Assembly (NCBI GenBank): GCA_030247885.1
Contig: JAPDRO010000001.1
Coordinates: 310,001-374,000, forward strand
Length of the DNA: 64,000 bases
Reading direction: 5' to 3'
Source of the DNA: Taxawa tesnikishii (nom. ined.)
Lineage: Eukaryota > Ascomycota > Dothideomycetes > Dothideales
Part shown: positions 35,867-46,718 of the stretch, in pieces
How the letters are laid out: each line of letters starts with the position of its first letter
Numbering within the stretch: the first letter of the stretch is position 1
Notes under the pieces: model-generated
Database searches by the model: none
What the model saw: the letters and a program-made list of their open reading frames with translations, nothing else
Told to the model about the DNA's origin: nothing
Program-made: the position numbers and the translations under genes

Positions 35867-36427
35867 TCAGTCGTACAACCTGCCTCTCCTGAGTTGCTGA
35901 ACTTCTGCCTCGTCTCCAACGGGGCTAGCGTCTCCGAGCCTGATCCGCAAGCTTCCCAGCAGCTTCGACCTCTCCGACGCGTCCAGATGCGAGCCTCCAC
36001 GCGGCACAGAAACGGCGTTGTCTGCGGCAGATAAGGCCGAGATTGTCCAGAGCGGCGTCCATGCAAGAGCGGCTCGTGTCATTCGAAAAAAGGCTAGGTA
36101 TCCAGTTATGATCCCAGATAGGAGGAACAGAAAGGGCGAGGCCCTATGTGGTGCAGAGACCCTGAGCCACACCGGTCTCAATCGAAGTCCCGCGCTTGGC
36201 GGGGTACCGTGCATGATCTGGGGTTGCTCGGGCGGAGTGCATGCAGATGCTCTTTGTGCAGCTGAGAACTGAGAGCAAGCTTCCTCAACTGCATGTAAGA
36301 CAAGCTCGCAGAGCTGGGGCCAATTCTGTTCAGATTGCTTCAAGGAGTCTGCCATTTTCCATTCGAAATACGATCTCAAACGCACCTGTATGTGCCTACT
36401 TCGGTTCGGACAATGGAACACTTGCAC
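35867..36427 (-). CDS. Doubtful ORF, 186 codons, one hydrophobic segment
   Basis: An uninterrupted minus-strand frame 78 bp downstream of the NmrA-like gene's stop. From an internal start, MADSLKQSEQNW, it has one hydrophobic stretch (about residues 95-115, PFLFLLSGIITGYLAFF) and a charged tail. I recognise no family. Other frames are also partly open here, so it may be chance. Reported because its length is above the background of the region. Confidence 0.22.
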   Translation of the reverse strand: MQVFHCPNRSRHIQVRLRSYFEWKMADSLKQSEQNWPQLCELVLHAVEEACSQFSAAQRASACTPPEQPQIMHGTPPSAGLRLRPVWLRVSAPHRASPFLFLLSGIITGYLAFFRMTRAALAWTPLWTISALSAADNAVSVPRGGSHLDASERSKLLGSLRIRLGDASPVGDEAEVQQLRRGRLYD

Positions 36428-36504
36428 CGCTCATTCAAATGTGAAGACAAGGTGGCGGAGTAGTACATTCGGGAGAGGATGATGTGGGTGTAAGCCCTCT
36501 GGAT

Positions 36505-37865
36505 TTACTGCGGTGCAGGTACTTTGTCGATGCCTACAGACGACCAGTCTTCGTGCCTGATATACCACTCGACACTAGTCAAATCCGGGATTTCGATACC
36601 CAGCTGTACGCACTCATCAGTCACTGCAACCCTCGTTGTTCGCAGCTGTACAGCATGCATCACTCACATCTTCCTTCTTGACCTGCTCTGGATCACCGCC
36701 ATCATACCCGAACTCGCCCATGTACTCGAACATCTCCGCGACTTCGCGCCCGAAGCCGCCGGGGATCGCCTTGTCGTAGGACTCGACGCTAACTTGCTCA
36801 TACGAAGTCGGGACTTGCATGATCTCGCCCCAGATACGCATGTATTCTTTCCAGGTGCCAAGGAAGGTCTCACCATACAGGTTGATCCCCGGTTTGACCT
36901 GCAACAGAGCGCGAGTGAATGGGCCCGTATCGTACCTGGCGTCAACCAGCGGTACTGGCGTGTCCGGGTTGGTAGGTAAGGTCATCTTGTGGCTCCCATC
37001 CGGCATCTGTAGCCACAATCAAAATCTGGCCGGCGAAAAGAAGTGTAGAAATCACCTTGTTTGGCGCAGTCAGTGACAGGAACTTCCAGGACGTGTAGAA
37101 GACGCCCATGTTCAGCCAGCTTGTCTTGGCGGCCAGATGCGGTAGCTGCTCCTTGATATAGGTGACCATGTCTGCTTTGGATTCGTAGTGCCATAGCTTG
37201 TTGTACTTTCCGCTGCTCCACTTCTTTGGGGAGTTGAGCATGGAGACGACCATCCGGTCGAGTGTCTTCACCTACATGCATTCAACATGTTAATCACCGT
37301 GCGAAAGAACAGTTAACGCGCTCCCCTTCAGAAAAATATGATTTGCTGCACGTGACGAAACGGAGGCGCCCTACCTTCGCGGCAGCATCGGCGATGTTCC
37401 GTCCCTGCTCATACTCGAGCTCGTAGGCATATTCGCCAATCGACTTGCCGAGTTGCTTCGCCTTCTCCTGATTCTTAGGGTTGTGAAAAGGATGCCAGAA
37501 ATCGGTGACGCTGAAGATGACACTGGCACCCTCAAATGCCCTGTCCAGACTGGAAGGGTCATGGACGTCCGCCTCGACAATCTCCTCAACTCCCGCAGCG
37601 CGTAGGGCTTGGCATGCTGGAGACGATGGGTCGCGCGAGAGACCTCGAAGTCTGTACTTCTTCCGTTGTTCAGGGTCAGACAGAAACGTGCGTGCAACCG
37701 AACCGCCCTGTACGGCCGACGACGGTTAGCATGTTGTGCGACAGCTGACACGACGGACAAGCCAGGGGAATTAGGCTCAGCATTCCCGCTGTCAGAATTA
37801 GGGCTGCTTGCACAGACCTGGTTCCCCGTGATCCCAAGAACCACAAACACTTTGCGGTCGTCCAT
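36505..37865 (-). CDS. NmrA-like NAD(P)-binding protein
   Basis: A member of the NmrA-like branch of the short-chain dehydrogenase fold, often a redox-sensing regulator or an isoflavone-reductase-like enzyme; the specific role is unknown. Five exons join in frame to 344 residues: 37818-37865, 37375-37707, 37056-37271, 36668-37006 and 36505-36603. The Rossmann motif VVLGITGNQGGSVA spans the first intron. DVHDPSSLDRAFEGASVIFSVTDFW marks the second nucleotide-contact region, KTSWLNMGVFYTSW the substrate side, and WEYMRIW-like sequence follows. No frame break is present. A divergent membrane-protein gene starts about 880 bp away. Confidence 0.88.
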
Positions 37866-38741
37866 TCCGGGCAGCCTGTATGAACTCGTTGCTGCTTGAT
37901 ATGATACCTTGACACCTGCGTTGCTCAGTGCCAGATTGTCGTATTGGCAGAGAACGGATTGACGTGGTGGAAAGGACAGAAGATGGCTCTGCGCTGTCGA
38001 TCAACCAATCCGTACCCTACCGTCGGCAAAACTGTGCGGTAACGGCTCGCCTACCAACGTCGTACCCAAGACCCAAGACCCGAACCCAAGATAACGGCTC
38101 ACTTCCGCGAGACAGGATTGCGACATGGCCCGCACGGCTATTTGGACGTGCGTGCTGATCCCCTCCTCTACGCACGTAGACATGATTCCGATTTCCCAAT
38201 CAAGCCACGACCCACGATGCGAGACGAAGGCAAGACATACGGCCCTTTTGCGGACCACCTACTACGCGTGCAAAGAAAAGCAATAAGCACGCCCGGTTGG
38301 CAACAAGAAATCACAGCGAACAAGTTGAGGCGACCGGAGCAGCAGCCGGCATCCACCAGACCAGGAGATGTCGCGTTTTCAATGCAAGCCACACGGCACG
38401 GTATGGCCTATCATCACACACCTTGCTGTCCCTTTTGGTTTCAGCCGATGCGGCGCGGGCGGGAAGGAAAGCTGACCACTGCCGGGCCGTCTGCTTCCTG
38501 AAAGCAGTGGAAAGTGGAGATGAGCAAGTAGTGCCTGCTTGGACTTAGCCTCTGCCGCTGACCGACTCATGGTGCCCTTGGCCATTTCTATTATGGGGAG
38601 GGCCATCGCTGTCTCTCTTGCTACGAGACTTCTTTGCGGTGTCTCTTCGTCTGCTTTATCAAACTTTGCAGTATCATGTTTCTTCCTGCGAGCTGATAGA
38701 ACTGGGCTTGCTCTGCAACGGCCATCAGACTTCTGATCACT
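37866..38741. other. Divergent upstream region of the NmrA-like and rhodopsin-domain genes
   Basis: 876 bp with no recognised gene. A short direct duplication of CCAAGAC is seen near 38068. ORFs on both strands are short and overlapping. Confidence 0.5.
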
Positions 38742-40197
38742 ATGGCCCCGGGGGCTCTGGACGTCAGAGCCGCTCATATCAAAGTGTCACAACCCGGTCC
38801 AACGCGACAGCCAGTCATTTATGCAGTCACTAGCATACTTGCAGCATTGACACTCATCGTAGTCGGCTTTCGAATATGGGCGCGACGCATTGCAAAAGCG
38901 CGCTTTTGGTGGGATGACTGGTGAGCAAGATCTGAACGTCTATTGTCATAGCCCCTTGACTAACATTGTCTTCCAGGTGCATCTGGCTTGGTACAGTTAT
39001 AGTCTCCGAGGTCAATATAGCCACACTATACGGTCAGTCCTACACAGCCCGACAGGCCGATCCATTACTCATACAACGTAGGCGCGTCCATTGGACTCGG
39101 TCGTCATGGCTACGATATTCCTCCCGAAAACACCGTCACCTATCTTAAGATCCTACTCTCAATTATGTTGACCTACATGTGGGCCATGTCAGCAATCAAA
39201 GCTTCCATCCTGCTGTTTTACTATCGCCTCTTCAACATCAACCGCGCCCTTCGCTGGACCGTTTACTTCACTCTTTGCTTCGTGCTCGGCTGGCACGTCT
39301 CCTACTTCTTCGCATTGATATTCCAATGCACACCGGTTGCGTACTTTTGGGACCGTAGCATCCCTGGCGGACACTGCGTCGATCATGGAGCACTGAACAA
39401 CAACACTCTCTCTGTCTCCAACAGCGCGTTCAATGTTTTCACTGATCTCATGTGCTTGATCGCACCTTTACCTGTCCTTATCAAACTGCGCCTCTCAAAG
39501 TTCAAAAAGCCGGTCTGCTTCTCATCTTCTTCCTCGGCGGGTGGTACGTCTTGATCAGTTACCATTGCCCCCACTCCGTTTCCTCTCCCTTTATACCTTA
39601 CTTCCTGGCGTCCTCAACGTCGACTGATCCTTCTGCAGTGACACCGTAATCAGCGTAATACGCCTGGCCCAACTGATCAGCGGCCAAACCCCCGACGTGA
39701 CCTGGTCCAACTCCCTGCCGGCTCTCTGGACCGTCCTCGAACTCAACATCGCCTGCATCTGCGCCTGTCTGCCCGGACTTATGCCCGTCATCACATGTCT
39801 CTTCCCCTCACGCCACTTCCTCAGGGACTACTCTGACCGCGCGCCCAATGGCACGATCAACAACCCTTACGCTGCTGGCACCCGAGCAACAGCTTCGAAG
39901 GGGAGAAGACTGAGCGGGTTCCGTCGCATGGAAAGCGAGTGGCGAACAGGTGGAGGCAGTGGGGGCAATTCCAGGGCGCAGAGGACAGTGGACATTCACG
40001 GGGACGCGGAAGAGTGCGAGTTGGAGATGAAAGATAGGGGTGGGTGTGATAGGAGTGTTGAGAGTGATGAGCAGCGCATTCTCGAAAAAGGAGGCGCTTT
40101 GTCGAATGGACGGGGCATTCTGGTCACGGAAGAGTTTGAGCAGAGGGTTGACAGGACTGAGTCGCTGGACCAAACAGAGCAGAGCCAGTGGCGGTGA
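38742..40197 (+). CDS. Rhodopsin-domain (Pth11-like) integral membrane protein
   Basis: A seven-helix plasma-membrane protein of the large Pezizomycotina family related to Pth11 receptors, without the CFEM domain. Exons are 38742-38920, 38977-39032, 39082-39543 and 39639-40197; 418 residues. Helix 1 is VIYAVTSILAALTLIVVGF, followed by the family signature FWWDDWCIW split by intron 1. MWAMSAIKASILLFYYRLF, FALIFQCTPVAYFWD and SNSAFNVFTDLMCLIAPLPVL are all conserved. The tail (about 300-418) is hydrophilic and cytosolic. One base is missing in the A5 run 39504-39508, where KLRLSKFKK should join AGLLLIFFLGG. The last intron donor is taken as gtacgt at 39544. Confidence 0.88.
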
Positions 40198-40466
40198 TGT
40201 AGTGAGTTCTTTGTTTGGGCGTTCGGTATGGGTTGTATGGCTTGCATTGTACAGTTATGATTCCCAGGTCGGAGCGCTGGAGCTAGGGTTTGGAGTTCGA
40301 GGTAGGCTTTCTTGGGCAAAACAGAAAACGGCGGTAAGGGAGGTTGTACCAGATAGCCGCTGTTGTGAGCCAGTGGGCTACAGCGCAGCATAGATGCGGC
40401 ATGAGGTGGTAAACTGGACACCCAAAGCACGTACATATTTGTACCCGAAAGCAGTAATACTTTCAT

Positions 40467-41419
<953 letters not shown>

Positions 41420-41923
41420 GGTTCTTCTGGTGTGCTTGCGATGGTGCGGCAACAATTTCGCACTGCTATGCCGTGTCTCTCCCCACGAGCCTGCAATGAC
41501 GTCCTCGTCGGTCGTAGATGGGCCGAGATGTACCGAGATGTGCCGAGCCCTAAACGCTACTTCTCCACACCAACCGCGCTTTCACCTCGTCATCTGCGAC
41601 TTCACTCTATCTTCTGGCACCAAGGTTGATTGTCGGGAGGCGCACCTCCACACGCGCCTCCACATGCCGCTTGGCCCACGACACGACCGTAGCCCATGGC
41701 AATAAGTCTGAAACTCAAAGAGGCGCACGGTAGATGCGCAATGAGGAGTGCGTGAGGGTACCTGCATGAGAAAACATGGCAGATGAGGAGGTCCTGCAGA
41801 TTGCTTGCGGAGAACCTTGCTATTCCGTAGGTATAAAGGCTATCGCCATCTCGCTACGACTGGCTCCGGTTTGTGGATTGTGTTTCCATCTCCCTCGTCT
41901 GCCTTTTCTGTCCAGCTCCAAAC
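41420..41923. promoter_or_regulatory. Divergent promoter region with a TATA box for the GH78-like gene
   Basis: TATAAAG at 41832-41838 lies 86 bp upstream of the GH78-like ATG, in a good position for a core promoter. The region also serves the PLP-homeostasis gene on the other strand. No gene was recognised inside it. Confidence 0.5.
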
Positions 41924-44020
41924 ATGCTGTTTCCTTCCTCAGTCTGGGCCGCCTTGTTGGCGTGCTCCAGTCTTGCTTCGGCGCAGAAATACGAGCAGTA
42001 TATCCTAGCGCCTGAATCTCGCACACTCCATCCGGTAGCCGTCTACCAGGACAAAGTCAATGGTACTGTGACCGGTGCCCAAAGCATAGCGGGAAACTCT
42101 CTTGGAAGTGCTGTCTTCCAAGGAGCCTCTGCGGTTACCTATGACTTCGGCAAGAACATTGGTGGCGTGGTGTCTTTGACAATCGGCGATGTCGATCCCG
42201 ACCAATATATCGGGCTCACCTATACCGAGAGCTCACTCTGGATCTCTGGGGAGGGCTGCGATGGCACTGCAGATGCCGGCATCGACGAGGCGCTCTGGTT
42301 TCAGCCCAGCGGACCAGGTGTCTACACCGTGGACCGAGACCACGAGAGAGGTGGATTCCGCTACCTGAGTCTCATCCACAACACCACCGGCAATATCGAG
42401 GTTACTCAAATCACGACTCATTTCACGCCAATGCCGCATTACGCTGAGGACCAGCTGAGGAACTACACCGGCTACTTTCACTGCGATGATGAGCTTATCA
42501 ACCGCATCTGGTACGCAGGTGCCTACACCAACCAAATGTGCACTATCGACCCAACTCACGGCAACGCCCTTGTTCATCTCCAAGTCGTCAATTCCACTCA
42601 GCTCGGAAACTCTACCCCTCCTCAGACTTGGTACTACAACTACACCATCACGAACGGAACAAGTGCTTTGGTGGATGGTGCTAAACGTGATCGCTTGGTG
42701 TGGCCAGGCGACATGTCCATTGCCGTGCCGGGTCTTGCGGTCTCTACCTACGACATCATCACCGTGGCGAACTCCTTGGACTCGCTGTACCTCCAGCAGA
42801 ACACGACGACCGGACAATTGAATTGGGCTGGTATTCCTTTCCCGCCCATCTACAGTGCCACTTACCATCTGTACACTCTGATTGGCGTCAGCGACCACTA
42901 CCTTTATACTGGCGACCTCTCGTACCTGACCGGAAAGTGGGCTCAGTGGAAGCTCGGCATGAACTTTTCCCTCAGCTTCATCGACGACAGTGGAATGATG
43001 AACGTGACCAGTGCTGCCGACTGGCTGCGCTCTGGTATGGGAGGACACAATATCGAGGCGAGTCTGAGCGGATCGGACAGCTTGGTCTGTTATTAACATA
43101 GCGCAGGCGAACGCAATCCTCTACTACACTCTCAACCAGGGCATCGTCCTTGCTGGGGTGATGAACGACACATCTGTCTCTCAGTCCTGGCAATCCTACG
43201 CCACCGGAATCAAGGCTGCCGCCAACCGCCTGCTCTGGAACGATACCGCCGGCATGTATCATGACAACGAAACCACAACGCTCATGCCGCAAGACGGCAA
43301 CGCCTGGGCCGTGGTATCAAACATCACCGACTCAGCCGCCAAACAGCAGAGCATCAGTGCCGGCCTCGCCGCCCGCTGGACTCCGTACGGTGCCCCTGCC
43401 GTGGAGGCCTTCGACGCCGTTTCCCCTTCATCTCCGGCTTCGAGCTCCAAGCCCACCTCTTCTCCGGCAACACCTCCGCCGCCCTTGACCTCATGCGTCT
43501 CGAGTGGGGCTTCATGCTCGACGACCCACGCATGACGAACTCGACGTTCATTGAAGGGTACTCGTCTGACGGCCGTCTGCACTACGCACCCTACACCAAC
43601 GACCCTCGCATCTCGCACGCCCACGGTTGGGCCACGGGCCCCACGTCTACTCTCACGCAGTACGTTGCCGGCATCCAGTTGCTGTCCGCGGCCGGGAAGA
43701 CGTGGACAATCGCCCCCAGGCTCGGAGACTTGACCTCTGTGGATGCGGGCTTCAGCACCACCTTGGGCGCTTTCGCGGCGCAGACGAACGTGACGAGTGA
43801 CGGTGGGTTCAGCATCGACTTCAGCGCACCGGCGGGCACGAGCGGCAGCGTGAGCGTGCCGTACCCCAAGTGTGCGGGTACTCTGACCTTGAAGGAGGTC
43901 AATGGGGCGTGTGGGGACATCACCGTCGATGTTGTGGAGAATGAGGCCGAGACTGGAGATCTGGGCATTGCCGGACTGCAGGGTGGTGATTGGGAGCTGA
44001 GGTTCAGCTGCGGGTCTTGA
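41924..44020 (+). CDS. Secreted alpha-L-rhamnosidase-like glycoside hydrolase (GH78-type)
   Basis: A predicted extracellular enzyme releasing terminal rhamnose from plant polysaccharides or glycosides. A signal peptide (MLFPSSVWAALLACSSLASA) precedes QKYEQYI. Family landmarks are ELINRIWYAGAYTNQMCTI, the DGAKRDRLVWPGDM catalytic-region block, TGDLSYLTGKWAQW, EGYSSDGRLHY and HGWATGPTSTLTQYVAGI. Many N-x-S/T sites suit secretion. Exon 1 is 41924-43057 and exon 2 43107-44020; 682 residues. The only in-frame joining of conserved sequence (GHNIEA to NAILYYTLNQG) uses a GC-AG intron at 43058-43106. One base is missing in the C4 run 43423-43426. Confidence 0.9.
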
Positions 44021-44289
44021 GTGGCTTGAAGATGGTGTATGATGAGAACGGTATGATTGAACGACCCGATGTATGGTTCGCTGCCCTCCACCGCCCTCGT
44101 TGGCCTAGGTCTGAGGGGCAGATCTTCAGCCATCTTCCTACCTCGTAGTTCTCCGCAAACTCAGCCGGAATGTCTTCTCAGTAGCAACAGTCGAGCAACG
44201 AGATGTGTCATGGTACCCGTCCAGCAGATGTGCCGTTGCCAGTACAACATCCAAAGCTAGGTGCTCATCGGAGGGGATGTCTTGCGGTG

Positions 44290-45433
44290 TCAGATCGGTG
44301 GTCTTGTGGAACTCTCCTGCAGGCCTTCCTCTTTAAGCTTTATGGAAAGGGGGATTTTCTTCGAGAAGGTGCGGTGCTGTGACGATGTCGTTGCAGTGGA
44401 ACGGCTCTCACACAAGCGTGAAGTCTCGCTCTCCCAGGTCAGGCATGTCCATCGCCTCGTCTTCCATAATTCCGCAGACGCAGGTCTTGGGTGCTCACAG
44501 TATGTGTCAAGTGACCGGAATACGTCAAGGTCGCCCCGATGAATGCAGTGCATAGTAAGGAACGTGAAGACTTGATTGGCGGAGAGGTTGTAATCGATCG
44601 TGTTTTCATCAAGCGCTTCAAGCAGCCCAACAAGCCCGTCGACGTGATCCCCGGAGCTGCTGCACAAGGCTGTCCGACCCCTTTCAACAACCATGCTGGG
44701 GTCAAGGATCTCTGGAGGCGATACTCTGCAGCTTGAGCAGGCATCAAGGAGATCACGGACTGGTGCCGGGTTTGCATACGCTATTTGGTCTGCATCGACT
44801 TCGTCGCTAGACCATCCTCTGGACATACAGTTTTCTTCGAAATATGGCTCATGGAGTTTTGTCACAGTCATGTCCAGGCAATGATGGCTGAAACGAGGAG
44901 CGCTCGGACGGATAGTTTTTTCTGTCGCACAGAAACACCTCTTTGTCGCACCCACAAGCGACGGAACCAGGGCCGTCCTCCATGATACACATCAGGTTCT
45001 CAGAAAGAAGGCTGATTGCACCGTTCTCATGCAATACCTTGTCGGAACCCGGACCAAAGGAACGCAATGAACCTGCCAGGTTGTTCGGCCTCGATTGCGG
45101 GTGGGCTTCACCAAGCCATATCAGAACGTGTGCACGTCGGTATACGTCGCGGATAAGCTGGACCTCATGGTTCTTCCCCTCATTGTTGCTCCGTGCGATG
45201 CAGATGGCGTCCGTCCATAGCCATCATTCCTCGCTATCCAGACGGAGGCAACGCAACGCTTGGTACAGATTTTTGGCGATCTGTATGTCCAGTCCACTGC
45301 ATATGATCTTACGACATGGAGCAGGATCTCCCCAGGCATACGACAAAGCCTCCCGATGTGCTTCGCCATTCAAGTGGTACACAACGACTGATGACACAAG
45401 TACTGGACATGATAGACGCTCAAGATTCATCAT
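44290..45433 (-). pseudogene. HET-domain (heterokaryon incompatibility) pseudogene
   Basis: The start MMNLERLSCPVLVSS leads to EALSYAWGDP, the first HET box, then ALRCLRLDSEE. An in-frame TGA (about 45222) interrupts immediately before WLWTDAICIARSN, the second HET box, and the frame continues past it with VQLIRDVYRRAHVLIWLGEA, the third. A further frame change near 44900-44950 leads to a poorly conserved C-terminal part ending near 44290. The third region normally followed by a WFSRxW motif is not found. The TGA fits a C-to-T change in an Arg CGA codon. HET proteins trigger cell death on fusion of unlike strains; this copy looks inactive. Confidence 0.65.
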
Positions 45434-45658
45434 GAGAATCGCTCTGCATTCTGTTGATACATAATCTTCAACGCTCGCTAAGTCGGATCCATGCCCTTTT
45501 CTCTACCGTCACTGTAACCATCCTCGCCGTCCGCATCGTGGTGACCATGACAATCATGACGCTCCCAATTTTGGTTGTCCCCTTGACCCGAACGCCTCGA
45601 ACGCCTTTCAAAAACAAAACCCATCAGCTTCGCATCGTCACGCATGAGCGCTTCAGCG

Positions 45659-46718
45659 CTAGACCCCGTTCGGAGCTGACCCGTCGCAAGCAATAGCCGC
45701 GCCAAAGTCGCCCAACTGGGGTGCATGATCAGTGAAGGAGAGGGTGTCGTTTGAGAAGACGTTGTGGTTCTCGAGGTCGAGGAAGTCCGCAAAAAGGTTG
45801 TCATTAAGCGGTTCATTCGCGTAGGCGAAACTGTCCAGAGGGCCAAAAGAGTCGTCTGGTAGGCCGTCATGATGCTCTGGTGCATCAAGTATTGGAAGAG
45901 AAGACTCCACCACCAGGCTTGTGCTTTCTGGAAGAGTGAAGGCAGGCTGCGGGAGCTCGACTGACACGGCAGGTCCCACAACATTACAGCAGAATGTTGT
46001 GTCTGGTCGAGCTGGCAGGCGTTCACTTCTTCATCGTTTGTCGCCGGTGGGGGCATGGGGAGGATGGTTGTGACTCGGTCTTGATAAAAGGAGCGTCGGC
46101 TGGAGTGAGCGAGGCGCGAGGATCGATCGTGTACGTTGACGTCGATGCTGGTGTTTGAACAGAGCTGTGAAGGCGTCAATGTGAGGATACAGGATGCGTT
46201 CTTCACGTCACGAACCTTGAGTCCTCGGAAGGATCGAAAGTGAAGTTGGTAAAGTCGGCAGCGGTGAGCTGGGGTAGACCGCCCGGTATTAGAGTCTCGC
46301 ACTTTGCAAGCTGGGCTTTGTAGAGCGCGAGCTGTTGCTGAAGTGCCTGCATTTGTTTTTGCAGGCCTTCGTTGGCGATCTGGAGTTGTTCTGCCTCCAG
46401 CCGCTTCCGTTCCCGAGAGTTGTGAGCAGCGGCGCGGTTGCGCTTGATACGCTCAATGCGACGCTGCTCCTTCTCGTCGTCGGTCTTGGCTCGTTTGCGA
46501 GGAGGCAAGTTGGTCTTGGGTTCGGGCAGTTCCTGGCCCCATGATTTCCGCTTCTTGACTGGCTTAGTGGCCGAGAGTTGGAGTTGAGGTCCTGGTGTGG
46601 GAGTGGGGAGGCTGAAGTCCTCCATCTTCAGTAGTGGCTGTGGTGACATGTTGATTGTGCTTGGAGATGTCAGAGAAGCAGGCGAGATAGCGGACGTCTC
46701 CATTGTTTTTGACTGCAA
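45659..46718 (-). CDS. hacA: bZIP transcription factor HAC1/HacA, unfolded protein response
   Basis: Master regulator of the ER unfolded protein response, activated when Ire1 cuts its mRNA. Exon 46216-46718 encodes the signature KPVKKRKSWGQELPEPKTNL and the basic region RRIERIKRNRAAAHNSRERKR, followed by a leucine zipper. A spliceosomal intron lies at 46165-46215. One base is missing in the G4 run 46057-46060. The next part leads to LDQTQHSAV, the conserved site of the non-conventional intron (45970-45989). Removing those 20 nt shifts translation into the frame 45659-45969 (SVELPQPAFTLPESTSL... to SAPNGV), the likely activation region; spliced length 329 residues. Unspliced mRNA would instead read on to 45478. 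Confidence 0.92.
45970..45989 (-). promoter_or_regulatory. Predicted 20-nt Ire1-type non-conventional intron in HAC1
   Basis: On the gene strand the intron is bounded by CTG|CTGT and CTG|CCGT, both matching the CNG|CNGN cleavage consensus, and is exactly 20 nt, the length described for Aspergillus and Trichoderma homologues. The 5' site sits in a 7-nt loop on a perfect 9-bp stem (arms 45977-45985 and 45993-46001). The 3' site has a weaker 3-bp GAC/GTC stem. Removal changes the reading frame to the conserved C-terminal one. Tool-free reading only; RNA data would settle it. Confidence 0.88.
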
